Of a stretch of DNA of 64,000 bases, positions 52,937 through 61,363 are shown in pieces. The stretch is from contig NZ_JAGFBF010000005.1 in assembly GCF_017583045.1 (NCBI RefSeq), positions 62,001 to 126,000 on the forward strand, read 5' to 3'. Below the pieces are notes generated by a model that was not told where the DNA came from, searched no databases, and saw nothing but the letters and a program-made list of their open reading frames with translations. The stretch is from Leucobacter tardus. Lineage in GTDB: Bacteria; Actinomycetota; Actinomycetes; Actinomycetales; Microbacteriaceae. The translations under genes and the position numbers were made by a program. Position 1 is the stretch's first letter. Each line of letters begins with the position of its first letter.

Positions 52937-52976
52937 CCGACCGCATCCAGGATGCGATAGTCGGCGGTGGTAAACT
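52937..52976 (+). promoter_or_regulatory. leuCD promoter region with dyad
   Basis: TAAACT (52971-52976) ends seven bases before a leader-peptide ATG and is the likely -10. Over the -35 position lies a dyad: CGCATCC-A-GGATGCG (52942-52956), flanked by CCGAC (52937-52941) and GTCGG (52960-52964). No good -35 hexamer is seen, so a bound activator or repressor is plausible. Confidence 0.5.
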
Positions 52977-52983
52977 GCTCGCT

Positions 52984-53028
52984 ATGCGTGTGCGGCAGCT
53001 TCTTCCGTGCCGCGACGGGGGTGAGTAA
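52984..53028 (+). CDS. leuL: Putative leu leader peptide
   Basis: A 14-codon frame encoding [14 protein letters not shown], 89 bp upstream of leuC. It begins seven bases after the -10, so it would be translated from a leaderless mRNA. Its two adjacent leucine codons are CTT-CTT, rare in this GC-rich genome, as expected if ribosome stalling at them senses leucyl-tRNA. The downstream bases form mutually exclusive hairpins. No experimental support; the gene is too short for codon statistics. Confidence 0.5.
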   Translation: MRVRQLLPCRDGGE

Positions 53029-53066
53029 ACCGACCCACCCGTCGCGGAGCTTCCGCGTGGTCGGTT
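53010..53066 (+). promoter_or_regulatory. Candidate leuCD attenuator (alternative hairpins)
   Basis: Hairpin A pairs 53010-53019 with 53038-53047 (CCGCGACGGG). Hairpin B pairs CGCGGA 53043-53048 with TCCGCG 53052-53057. Hairpin C pairs AACCGACC 53028-53035 with GGTCGGTT 53059-53066 and encloses B. A excludes B and C. The left arm of A overlaps the end of the leader ORF, so a ribosome stalled on the CTT codons would block A and favour C/B. No U-run follows, so which form ends transcription cannot be decided. Confidence 0.5.
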
Positions 53067-53117
53067 ACACCCCACCTATTTCAGCGCGTCGCGCGAAAGG
53101 AAACGGCAGAAGCACTC

Positions 53118-54584
53118 ATGACTGGAACACCCCGCACCCTGGCGGAAAAACTCTGGACCGATCACGTGGTCGTCCGCGGCGAAGGCGGCGCACCCGATCT
53201 GATCTACATCGACCTCCACCTCATTCATGAGGTCACGAGCCCGCAGGCGTTCGATGGATTGCGCATGGCGGATCGGCCGCTCAGACGCGTCGATCTGATG
53301 ATCGCGACCGAGGATCACAACACGCCGACCCTCAACATCAACCGTCAGATCGAGGATCCGACGAGCCGCGTGCAGATCGACACGCTGCGCAAGAACGTGG
53401 AAGAGTTCGGTGTGCGCGCGCACCCGCTCGGCGACCGCGAGCAGGGCATCGTGCACGTGGTCGGTCCGCAGCTCGGACTCACCATGCCGGGTACGACGGT
53501 GGTGTGCGGCGACAGCCACACCTCGACGCACGGCGCGTTCGGCGCGCTGGCGTTCGGCATCGGCACCAGCGAGGTCGAGCACGTGATGGCGACCCAGACG
53601 TTGCCGCTGAAACCGTTCAAGACGATGGCGATCAACGTCGAAGGCGAACTGCGCCCCGGCGTGACCGCGAAAGACATCATCCTCGCGGTCATCGCGAAGA
53701 TCGGCACCGGCGGTGGCCAGGGCTACGTGCTCGAGTATCGCGGTTCCACGATCCGCGACCTGTCCATGGACGGTCGCATGACGATCTGCAACATGTCGAT
53801 CGAGGCCGGCGCCCGCGCCGGCATGGTCGCGCCCGACGAGACGACGTTCGCGTACGTCAAGGATCGCCCCCACGCACCGCAGGGCGAGGACTGGGATGTC
53901 GCGGTGGAGTACTGGAAGACCCTGCCGACGGACGAGGGGGCGGTCTTCGACGAAGAGGTGTTCATCGATGCGTCGCAGCTCGAACCGTTCGTCACCTGGG
54001 GGACCAACCCCGGCCAGGGCGTGCTGCTCAGCGACACCGTTCCGAACCCCGCCGAGATCGACGACCCGAACGCGCGCGTCTCCGCTGAGCGCGCACTCGA
54101 GTACATGGATCTGCAGGCCGGCACCCCGATGAAGGAGATCGCGGTCGACACCGTCTTCATGGGGTCGTGCACGAACAGCCGCCTCGACGACCTGCGCGAC
54201 TTCGCCAGCATCATCAAGGGCAAGCGCAAGGCCGATGATCTCCGCCTGATGGTGGTGCCGGGCTCCGCACGCGTGCGGTTGGAGGCCGAGGCCGAGGGTA
54301 TCGACAAGATCGTCGAAGCATTCGGTGGCGAATGGCGCTTTGCCGGATGCTCGATGTGCCTCGGGATGAACCCTGACCAGCTCGCCCCCGGCGAGCGGTG
54401 CGCGTCGACATCGAACCGCAACTTCGAGGGGCGTCAGGGGAAGGGCGGGCGCACGCACCTGGTATCGCCCCTCGTCGCCGCCGCGACGGCGATCCGCGGG
54501 ACCCTCTCGAGTCCCTGGGATCTCGCCGACGACGAGGCGCGCGGCGTCGACCACAGTGCAGCGAACGAGAAGGTGGAGGCGTAA
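53118..54584 (+). CDS. leuC: 3-isopropylmalate dehydratase large subunit
   Basis: LeuC is the [4Fe-4S] aconitase-fold subunit that isomerises 2- to 3-isopropylmalate with LeuD. The 488-residue protein has [47 protein letters not shown] (substrate and cluster region), and the three cluster cysteines in MGSCTNSR (about 350) and [10 protein letters not shown] (about 415). AAAGGA precedes the ATG. leuD follows three bases later. Expression is probably tuned by the leader region upstream. Confidence 0.97.
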   Translation: MTGTPRTLAEKLWTDHVVVRGEGGAPDLIYIDLHLIHEVTSPQAFDGLRMADRPLRRVDLMIATEDHNTPTLNINRQIEDPTSRVQIDTLRKNVEEFGVRAHPLGDREQGIVHVVGPQLGLTMPGTTVVCGDSHTSTHGAFGALAFGIGTSEVEHVMATQTLPLKPFKTMAINVEGELRPGVTAKDIILAVIAKIGTGGGQGYVLEYRGSTIRDLSMDGRMTICNMSIEAGARAGMVAPDETTFAYVKDRPHAPQGEDWDVAVEYWKTLPTDEGAVFDEEVFIDASQLEPFVTWGTNPGQGVLLSDTVPNPAEIDDPNARVSAERALEYMDLQAGTPMKEIAVDTVFMGSCTNSRLDDLRDFASIIKGKRKADDLRLMVVPGSARVRLEAEAEGIDKIVEAFGGEWRFAGCSMCLGMNPDQLAPGERCASTSNRNFEGRQGKGGRTHLVSPLVAAATAIRGTLSSPWDLADDEARGVDHSAANEKVEA

Positions 54585-54587
54585 CCC

Positions 54588-55190
54588 ATGGAGAAGTTCA
54601 CCACGTTCACGGCGACCGCCGCTCCGTTGAAGCGCTCGAATGTCGACACGGATCAGATCATCCCGGCCGTGTTCTTGAAGCGGGTCACCAAGACCGGGTT
54701 CGAGGACGCGCTGTTCTACCACTGGCGGCAGGATCCCGAATTCGTGCTCAACCAGCCCGAGTTCCAGAACGCCGAGATCCTCATCGCCGGCCCCGACTTC
54801 GGTACCGGGTCCTCCCGCGAGCACGCCGTCTGGGCACTGCGCGATTACGGGTTCAAGGTCGTGATCTCCCCGCGCTTCGCCGATATCTTCCGCGGCAACT
54901 CGAGCAAGCAGGGCCTCGTCGCCGCCCAGGTCGACGAGCCCGAGGTCGAGCGCATCTGGCAGATCCTCGACGAGCAGCCCGGGACACCGGTCACGGTGAG
55001 TCTCGAGGACCGTACCGTGTCGGTCGGCGAGCTGACCGTGCCGTTCCAGATCGACGAGTATGCTCGCTGGCGTCTCATGGAGGGTCTCGACGACATCTCC
55101 CTGACTCTCCGCAACGAGGAGGCCATCAGCGCCTTCGAATCCAAGCGTCCGTCATGGATGCCCACTACGATCCCCGCGAGGTCCGAGTGA
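54588..55190 (+). CDS. leuD: 3-isopropylmalate dehydratase small subunit
   Basis: LeuD provides the swivelling domain of isopropylmalate isomerase. In this 200-residue protein [16 protein letters not shown] and [18 protein letters not shown] are the family hallmarks; the latter holds the substrate-binding [23 protein letters not shown] follows. It is coupled to leuC (three-base gap). Its stop overlaps the preferred murA GTG, linking leucine and cell-wall genes on one transcript. Confidence 0.96.
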   Translation: MEKFTTFTATAAPLKRSNVDTDQIIPAVFLKRVTKTGFEDALFYHWRQDPEFVLNQPEFQNAEILIAGPDFGTGSSREHAVWALRDYGFKVVISPRFADIFRGNSSKQGLVAAQVDEPEVERIWQILDEQPGTPVTVSLEDRTVSVGELTVPFQIDEYARWRLMEGLDDISLTLRNEEAISAFESKRPSWMPTTIPARSE

Positions 55191-56575
55191 CGAAGAACAA
55201 GGAAGACCAGGGACTCCACAAAGATTCCCAGAAGGCCGCCGCACGGGTGGGTCTCACCTCAGATGAGATCATCATCAACGGCGGACGGCCCCTGAATGGC
55301 CGCATCGAAGTGCGCGGGGCCAAGAACCTCGCCACGAAGGCCATGGTTGCCTCACTGCTCGGCCACACGCCGAGCACGCTGCGCAACGTTCCGAACATCT
55401 CCGACGTGCGAGTCGTCGCCGGTCTCCTCGCGCTGCACGGCGTGCTCATCACGCGCGGCGCCGAGGAAGGCGAGTGGCGACTCGACCCCTCGAACGTCGA
55501 GACGGCCCACAAAGCAGACATCGACGCGCACGCCGGATCCTCGCGCATTCCGATCCTGTTCTGCGGCCCGCTGCTGCACCGTCTCGGCGAGGCGTTCATC
55601 CCCGATCTCGGTGGCTGCCGGATCGGCGATCGTCCGATCGACTTCCACCTGGACGCCCTCCGCAACTTCGGCGCGGTCATCGAGAAGCTGCCGAGCGGTA
55701 TCAGCCTGACGGCACCCAACGGCCTCAAGGGTGCGAACATCGAGCTGCCGTACCCCTCGGTGGGCGCGACGGAGCAGGTGCTGCTCACCGCGGTGCTGGC
55801 CGAGGGTCAGACGGAGCTGCGCAACGCGGCCATCGAGCCCGAGATCGTCGACCTCATCTGCATCCTGCAGAAGATGGGTGCGATCATCTCGATGGAGCCG
55901 AACCGGGTCATCTTCATCGAGGGCGTCTCCGAGCTCCGCGGCTACGACCACGCAGCGATCTTCGATCGCAACGAGGCTGCGAGCTGGGCCGCCGCCGCAC
56001 TGGCGACCCGCGGCGACATCTTCGTCGGCGGTGTCGAGCAGGAAGAGATGATGACGTTCCTCAACGTCTTCCGCAAGGTCGGCGGCGATTTCGATGTGCG
56101 CCCCGACGGCATCCGCTTCTGGCACCCCGGTGGCACGCTCAAGCCCGTCACGATCGAGACCGATGTGCATCCGGGCTTCATGACGGACTGGCAGCAGCCG
56201 CTCGTCGTGGCGCTCACTCAGGCGGACGGCGTCTCGACGATCCACGAGACCGTGTACGAGAATCGCTTCGGATTCACCGATGCCCTCAACAAGATGGGCG
56301 CGGACATCACGGTGTACAAGGACGGGCTGCACGACGAGACGCGTCGCGTCATGCGTCGCGAGTTCGAGCAGGCCGCGGTCATCACGGGTCCGAGCGAACT
56401 CTCAGGAGCAGACGTCGAGGTCCCCGATCTCCGCGGCGGCTTCAGCCACCTCATCGCCGCACTGACGGCAGAGGGCCAGTCGAAGGTCACGAACATCGGC
56501 ATCATCTCGCGCGGATACGAGAACTTCATCGAGAAGCTGCGTCTGCTCGGCGCCGACTTCATCTACGAAGGATAG
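55187..56575 (+). CDS. murA: UDP-N-acetylglucosamine 1-carboxyvinyltransferase
   Basis: MurA transfers enolpyruvate from PEP to UDP-GlcNAc, the first committed step of peptidoglycan synthesis. The 462-residue protein is longer than the usual 420 because of a polar N-terminal extension. The core has [19 protein letters not shown] and the active-site loop [12 protein letters not shown] with Cys144 (the fosfomycin target residue). [20 protein letters not shown] is followed by [16 protein letters not shown] 55187 with GAGG upstream and overlap with the leuD stop is preferred over ATG 55154. Confidence 0.95.
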   Translation: MTKNKEDQGLHKDSQKAAARVGLTSDEIIINGGRPLNGRIEVRGAKNLATKAMVASLLGHTPSTLRNVPNISDVRVVAGLLALHGVLITRGAEEGEWRLDPSNVETAHKADIDAHAGSSRIPILFCGPLLHRLGEAFIPDLGGCRIGDRPIDFHLDALRNFGAVIEKLPSGISLTAPNGLKGANIELPYPSVGATEQVLLTAVLAEGQTELRNAAIEPEIVDLICILQKMGAIISMEPNRVIFIEGVSELRGYDHAAIFDRNEAASWAAAALATRGDIFVGGVEQEEMMTFLNVFRKVGGDFDVRPDGIRFWHPGGTLKPVTIETDVHPGFMTDWQQPLVVALTQADGVSTIHETVYENRFGFTDALNKMGADITVYKDGLHDETRRVMRREFEQAAVITGPSELSGADVEVPDLRGGFSHLIAALTAEGQSKVTNIGIISRGYENFIEKLRLLGADFIYEG

Positions 56576-56636
56576 GACTCGCCGACGGGGGCGCTGCGGT
56601 TCCGACTGAGCACCCCCGTCAGCGATAATTGAGACT

Positions 56637-57404
56637 ATGAGCGACACGGTGAAGATGCGCAGCACGGCATCAGCGGAGAAGCGGTGGCCCTCGGTCTTCT
56701 GGGTGCTCGCCGCTCTGGTGCTCCCGTTCTGGTCACTGATGGTGCGGTACCGGTTCACCCCCGAGTCCCGTCTGCCGCAGCGCGGGTCCTTCATCCTCTC
56801 GCCGAACCACTACAGCGAAATCGACCCCATCGCCATGGGAGCCGCCGTGTGGCACCTCGGTCGTGCGCCGCGATTCCTCGCCAAGGCAAGCCTGTTCAAG
56901 CTGCCCGTCGTCGGGTGGCTGTTGCGCGCTTCGGGACAGGTGCCCGTCGAGCGGGACGGGCGCACTCGGAGTTCGGCGAGCAACCCCCTGGGCGCGGCCG
57001 GAGAACTCATCCGACGCGAGGCCAGCGTCATCGTCTATCCGGAAGGGTCGCTCACCCGCGATCCCGACCTGTGGCCGATGCGGGGCAAGAGCGGCGCCGT
57101 TCGTCTCGCGTTGGAATCGGGGATGCCGTTGATCCCGGTGGCGCACTGGGGAACGCAGCGTCTCATGCCCAGGTACGGCAAGCGGATCCACCCGTTCCCG
57201 CGCAAGACCATCGAGATCGCAGTTGGCGAGCCGCTCGACCTCAGCCGGTTCGCGGGACGTACGGACCAGCGGGCGGTGACCGAGGCCACGGACCTGCTGA
57301 TGGCCGAGATCTCGCGACTGCTCGGCGGACTCCGCGGCGAGACCCCGCCGAATGAGCGCTGGGACCCGAGCAAGCATCAGCAGAATGAGACGGGGCGTTT
57401 TTGA
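56637..57404 (+). CDS. plsC: 1-acyl-sn-glycerol-3-phosphate acyltransferase (PlsC-like)
   Basis: A 255-residue acyltransferase of the LPLAT family that makes phosphatidic acid. The HX4D motif is in SPNHYSEIDPIAMG, the substrate-binding block in ASGQVPVERDGR, and PEGS in VIVYPEGSLTRDP. There is one N-terminal hydrophobic segment (FWVLAALVLPFWSLMV) for membrane association. GATAAT at 56624-56629 lies seven bases before the ATG, so it may have its own leaderless promoter. Its stop overlaps the TTG start of gpsA. Confidence 0.92.
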   Translation: MSDTVKMRSTASAEKRWPSVFWVLAALVLPFWSLMVRYRFTPESRLPQRGSFILSPNHYSEIDPIAMGAAVWHLGRAPRFLAKASLFKLPVVGWLLRASGQVPVERDGRTRSSASNPLGAAGELIRREASVIVYPEGSLTRDPDLWPMRGKSGAVRLALESGMPLIPVAHWGTQRLMPRYGKRIHPFPRKTIEIAVGEPLDLSRFAGRTDQRAVTEATDLLMAEISRLLGGLRGETPPNERWDPSKHQQNETGRF

Positions 57405-58516
57405 CTACGAGACCGATTCCGGTCGTCACGGGAAACCTGCAACGGAACCGGGGCCGCAAGGTCGCGGTGATCGGATCCGGAAGCTGGGGAACGACCTTTG
57501 CGAAGGTGCTCGCGGATGCCGGCTGCGACACGACGATCTGGGCCCGCCGGCATGAGGTGGCGCAAGAGATCCAGGTGGCACGGCGCAACTCGCAGTACCT
57601 GCCCGGCGTCAATCTGCCGCGCACGCTCCACGCGACCGCCGATCTCGCCGAGGCGCTGAAGGGCAAATCACTCGTCTTCCTCGCGGTACCGAGTCAGACG
57701 CTCCGGCAGAACCTCCTCGACCTCGAGCCGTATCTCGACCGGAGAACGGTGCTCGTGAGCCTCGTGAAGGGTGTCGAGCGCACGACCACGATGCGCATGT
57801 CCGAGGTCATCGTCGACACGCTCGATCTCGAACCGAACCGGGTCGCAGCCGTCTCGGGGCCGAACATCGCCCTCGAAATCGCGAAAGAGCAGCCGACCGG
57901 CGGCGTCGCGGCGTGCGCTGATGCTGCCGTGGCGCAAGAGATCGCCACCGCGTGCTCCGCCCCGTACTTCCGCGGCTACGTCAGCACCGATGTCATCGGC
58001 ACGGAACTCGGCGGCGTGCTCAAGAACCTCATCGCCCTGGCGATCGGCATCGTCGACGGGGTGGGCTACGGCGAGAACACGAAAGCGGCGATCATCACGC
58101 GCGGGCTGGCCGAGATGACCGAGTTCGCGGTCGCTTCCGGGGCAGACCCGACCTCTCTCTCCGGGCTGTCGGGTCTCGGCGACCTCATCGCGACGTGCCA
58201 GTCACCGCTGTCGCGCAACAACACCGCCGGTCGACTCATCGGACAGGGATACACCCAGGAAGAGACTCGGGAGCAGATGAGCCAGGTCGCCGAGGGCATC
58301 ACCTCGGTGCCCTCCGTGCTCGAGCTCGCGCGGGAACGCGGCATCTCCATGCCGATCGTGGAGCAGGTGCAGATGGTCCTCGATCGACGCATGCCGCCGA
58401 AGGATCTGGGTCCGCATCTGGCGACCGAGAACGACGTGCCGCAGCCGGAACTCTCGCTGGCCGGCGAGCAGCCCAGTCGGCTGCGGCGATTCTGGGATCG
58501 ACTCACCGGCGAATAG
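57401..58516 (+). CDS. gpsA: Glycerol-3-phosphate dehydrogenase [NAD(P)+]
   Basis: GpsA reduces dihydroxyacetone phosphate to sn-glycerol-3-phosphate, the backbone for PlsC and phospholipids. The 371-residue protein has the Rossmann motif VAVIGSGSWGTTFAKVLADAG, ARRNSQYLPGVNLP, SGPNIALEIAKEQPT, the catalytic-domain TELGGVLKNLIALAIGIVDG and LSGLSGLGDLIATC. The C-terminal 35 residues are variable. The start is a TTG overlapping the plsC stop as TTGA, unusual but the only one that preserves the conserved N-terminus with coupling. Confidence 0.94.
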   Translation: MTTRPIPVVTGNLQRNRGRKVAVIGSGSWGTTFAKVLADAGCDTTIWARRHEVAQEIQVARRNSQYLPGVNLPRTLHATADLAEALKGKSLVFLAVPSQTLRQNLLDLEPYLDRRTVLVSLVKGVERTTTMRMSEVIVDTLDLEPNRVAAVSGPNIALEIAKEQPTGGVAACADAAVAQEIATACSAPYFRGYVSTDVIGTELGGVLKNLIALAIGIVDGVGYGENTKAAIITRGLAEMTEFAVASGADPTSLSGLSGLGDLIATCQSPLSRNNTAGRLIGQGYTQEETREQMSQVAEGITSVPSVLELARERGISMPIVEQVQMVLDRRMPPKDLGPHLATENDVPQPELSLAGEQPSRLRRFWDRLTGE

Positions 58517-58526
58517 CATGGTGCCT

Positions 58527-59630
58527 ATGGGGGAGAAACAGCTGCAGACCGTCGTCCTGCTGTTCGGCGGCCGCTCGAGCGAGCACGAGATCAGCTGCGT
58601 GACTGCGGCGGGTGTATTGCACGCGATCGATGAGACCCGGTTCCGGGTGATCCCCGTCGGCATCACGAAGTCGGGTGCGACGGTTCTCGTCGACGCCGAC
58701 CGTCTGGACGGGTTCCGCCTGGACGGTGACGAACTGCCGCACGTCGACGACAACGGCTCGCGCGTGCTGTGGCCCGCGTCGGCCACCACGCGCGAGCTCA
58801 GCGTCATCGACGCCGACGGGACGATCCGGTCGCTCGGAGACATCGACGTGGTGTTCCCGACACTGCACGGGCCGTTCGGTGAAGACGGCACGGTCCAGGG
58901 CCTGCTCGAACTCGTCGACCTGCCGTACGTCGGCAGCGGCGTGCTCGGCTCGGCGCTCTGCATGGACAAGCACGCGGTGAAGACGATCCTCGCGGACTCC
59001 GGCGTCGCCGTTGCTCCGTGGAACACGGTGACGCGCGCCCAGATGGCGCAGGACCCGAGCCGCATCGATCGACTCGACGAGGGACTCGCGTACCCGCTCT
59101 TCGTGAAGCCTGCGCGCGCCGGTTCGAGTGTCGGCGTCACGCGGGTCGTCGAGCCCGAGGGCTTGCCGGCGGCGGTCGAGATCGCGTTCGCCGAGGATTC
59201 CATCGTGCTCGTGGAGAGCGGCGTCATCGGGCGCGAGGTCGAGATCGCCGTGCTCGGCGGTCGCCACGGCGGACCGACGCGCACCAGCACCGTCGTCGGC
59301 GAGATCGTGTTCTCGGGTCGCGACTTCTACGACTACGAGGCGAAGTACCTGGGCGCGTCCGGAGTGGACCTCGAGCTTCCCGCGAAGGTCACCGACGACG
59401 AACTGCGTGCGTTGCAGCACGCCGCCGCCGAGGCGTTCGAGCTCGCCCAGTGCGGAGGACTCGCGCGTGTCGACTTCTTCCTGACCGATGCGGGCCCCGT
59501 GCTGAACGAGATCAACACGATGCCCGGATTCACGCCCATCTCGATGTACCCGAGTCTGTGGGCGGCTTCCGGTCTCGAATACACCGATCTCATCACCGAG
59601 CTGATCGATCTCGCGCTCGAACAGGACTAG
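58527..59630 (+). CDS. ddl: D-alanine-D-alanine ligase
   Basis: Ddl joins two D-alanines for the peptidoglycan stem peptide. The 367-residue ATP-grasp enzyme shows LLFGGRSSEHEISCVTAAGV, FPTLHGPFGEDGTVQGLLEL, LCMDKHAVKTIL, YPLFVKPARAGSSVGVTR and VLNEINTMPGFTPISMYP. The omega-loop reads YDYEAKYLG with Lys-Tyr, as in D-Ala-D-Ala ligases, and not the His of D-Ala-D-Lac (VanA-type) enzymes. ATG 58527 is preferred because TAGCAT (58514-58519) ends seven bases upstream; ATG 58518 would overlap it. Confidence 0.95.
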   Translation: MGEKQLQTVVLLFGGRSSEHEISCVTAAGVLHAIDETRFRVIPVGITKSGATVLVDADRLDGFRLDGDELPHVDDNGSRVLWPASATTRELSVIDADGTIRSLGDIDVVFPTLHGPFGEDGTVQGLLELVDLPYVGSGVLGSALCMDKHAVKTILADSGVAVAPWNTVTRAQMAQDPSRIDRLDEGLAYPLFVKPARAGSSVGVTRVVEPEGLPAAVEIAFAEDSIVLVESGVIGREVEIAVLGGRHGGPTRTSTVVGEIVFSGRDFYDYEAKYLGASGVDLELPAKVTDDELRALQHAAAEAFELAQCGGLARVDFFLTDAGPVLNEINTMPGFTPISMYPSLWAASGLEYTDLITELIDLALEQD

Positions 59631-59774
59631 GCGGGGCTCGCACGCGGCCACCCGCACGGGTCCCCGCGGGCCGGACCGGGTGCTCTCGTGCCAGATGCCC
59701 TCGTCGAGATTGCGCAGAGTCGCCTTTCGAACGACGTGAAGGGCGCCGAACTGCGCTCTCGGCGCGGGGCTCGG

Positions 59775-60272
59775 TTACTCTTCGAGGTCGAGGGTGTCCG
59801 CGAGGCTCGTGCACTCGCGTTCCTGGGGCAGATACTGCGCGACGGCCGCGAGATCGACGACGGTCGCGGTCCCGCTGGCCAGTTCGGAGTTCACGATGAC
59901 TTCGAGTCCGGGGGATCGGCCGTATGCCTCGAACCGGTAGAGGGGGGCGTTCGAGCGGTCGATGATCCAGTCGACCCCGTTGACGTCGACGCACTCGTCG
60001 GTCGTCGGGCCGCTGGGTTCGACGCCGCAGCGCAGGAGGACGCCGGCGGGATCGCCCCAAGCTCCGGTCGACTGCGCGTTGGTGTGTCGGCGGTCGAGGT
60101 CGGCGACGGTGTCGGGCAACCGGACGATGACGTCGGCGCACGCGGGATTGTTCGCGTCTTCGGCGGCGTCCATCGGCACGTCGGCGGAGGAGCATGCGGA
60201 GACGAGCGGTGCCGTCACGCACAGTGCGCCGATGGCCGCGAGGGTGCGCAGGGTGCTGCGTCGAGAAGTCAC
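59775..60272 (-). CDS. DUF3515 family lipoprotein
   Basis: A 165-residue predicted lipoprotein: basic N-terminus, hydrophobic core LAAIGALCVTAPL, lipobox LVSAC with Cys27 for acylation by Lgt. The mature part matches DUF3515, a domain often next to ddl and thiL in actinobacteria: NNPACADVIVRLPDTVADL, STGAWGDPAGVLLRCGVEPS and GVDWIIDRS. The function is unknown but the place suggests an envelope role. TAGGCT on the minus strand (60279-60284) ends six bases before the GTG. The gap to ddl (59631-59774) holds no recognisable gene. Confidence 0.88.
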   Translation of the reverse strand: MTSRRSTLRTLAAIGALCVTAPLVSACSSADVPMDAAEDANNPACADVIVRLPDTVADLDRRHTNAQSTGAWGDPAGVLLRCGVEPSGPTTDECVDVNGVDWIIDRSNAPLYRFEAYGRSPGLEVIVNSELASGTATVVDLAAVAQYLPQERECTSLADTLDLEE

Positions 60273-60278
60273 CAGACC

Positions 60279-60345
60279 AGCCTACCGCCGCGGATCCCGC
60301 ACCCCCTGAGTGCCGTCGTCGGTGCGGGGCATCGAGCGGTAGGTT
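60279..60345. promoter_or_regulatory. Divergent DUF3515 / thiL promoter region
   Basis: Minus-strand TAGGCT (60279-60284) and plus-strand TAGGTT (60340-60345) end six and seven bases before their start codons, so both mRNAs are predicted leaderless. No TPP riboswitch fits before thiL. Confidence 0.45.
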
Positions 60346-60352
60346 GGACAGC

Positions 60353-61363
60353 ATGATGGAGACGGTGGGGGCGCTCGGCGAGTCGCGGGTGCTGCGACGC
60401 ATCCTGGATCGCCTCGGCCATGCGTCTGGTGCGCTGGTGGGACCGGGTGATGACTGCGCGGTTCTGCGCGGTGGTGGTGACCTCGTGGTCACGACGGACA
60501 CCATGATCGAGGGGCCGGACTTCCGGCTCGCCTGGCACAGCGGGTTCGAACTCGGGTGGAAGCTCGCGGCTACGAATCTCTCCGATGTCGCATCGATGGG
60601 GGCCGTCCCCACCGCCCTCACCCTGGCGCTCGCCTGTCCGCGGGAGACTCCGGTCGAGTTGTTGGAGCAGCTCGCCTCAGGAATGGAGGCCGCCTGTCGT
60701 GCGCTCGCGCCCGGGTGCGGCGTCGTGGGCGGCGACCTCGCCACCGCGCCGGTGCTGACAGCGGCGGTCACGGCGATCGGCGAACTCCGGGGCGCGACTC
60801 CGGTGCTCCGATCCGGAGCAACCGCCGGCGACATCGTTGCCTATGCGGGCGATCTCGGGTTGGCCGGCACCGGGCTGGCGCTCTTGTTCCGCGAGGGCGC
60901 CGATGACACCGGTGTCGCGCATTCCGAAGCGTTGGCCGGACTCTGGTCCGAGCACCCCGAAGCGATGGCGGCCCAGTTGGCGCCGACGCCTCCCGTGACC
61001 CTTGGACCGTCCGCGGCGCACGCGGGCGCGACGGCGATGCTCGACGTCTCGGATTCGCTCTCGCTCGACGCGGCGCGGATCGCGCGCGCCAGCGGCGTGG
61101 ATCTGGCGTTCGACAGTGGCCTCCTGCAGGCAGGATTCGGCGAGCGCGGGGGTGAGGCCGTGTCACTCGATGCGATGCTCACGGGCGGTGAGGATCACGG
61201 GCTGCTCGCGACGTTTCCGGACCGGTCGGCGTTGCTCGACGGGTTCGTGCGGATCGGAGAGGTGCGGGCGCGAGCCGAGGATGAGCCTCGCCTGCTCGTG
61301 GATGGCGCGGAGTTCGTGCCGGGTGGGTGGGATCCCTACCGGATCTCGCTTCCGGGGATGTGA
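60353..61363 (+). CDS. thiL: Thiamine-monophosphate kinase
   Basis: ThiL phosphorylates TMP to the cofactor thiamine diphosphate. The 336-residue PurM-like protein has GALVGPGDDCAVLR, VVTTDTMIEGPDFR, LAATNLSDVASMGA, CGVVGGDLATAP, DVSDSLSLDAARIA and LTGGEDHGLLATFP. The DxxIEGPDF form differs from the VEGxHF of many ThiLs but is, as far as I recall, common in Micrococcales. ATG 60353 is set by the -10 at 60340-60345. It overlaps the convergent pucR by 28 bp. Confidence 0.92.
   Translation: MMETVGALGESRVLRRILDRLGHASGALVGPGDDCAVLRGGGDLVVTTDTMIEGPDFRLAWHSGFELGWKLAATNLSDVASMGAVPTALTLALACPRETPVELLEQLASGMEAACRALAPGCGVVGGDLATAPVLTAAVTAIGELRGATPVLRSGATAGDIVAYAGDLGLAGTGLALLFREGADDTGVAHSEALAGLWSEHPEAMAAQLAPTPPVTLGPSAAHAGATAMLDVSDSLSLDAARIARASGVDLAFDSGLLQAGFGERGGEAVSLDAMLTGGEDHGLLATFPDRSALLDGFVRIGEVRARAEDEPRLLVDGAEFVPGGWDPYRISLPGM

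Noticed and set aside
54398..55186. Upstream extension of the murA frame through leuC and leuD
   Set aside because: It overlaps conserved leuC/leuD in another frame and has no MurA-like sequence.
58527..59630. VanA-type D-Ala-D-Lac ligase (vancomycin resistance)
   Set aside because: The omega-loop has Lys-Tyr (EAKYL) as in D-Ala-D-Ala ligases, and no vanH/vanX genes are present.
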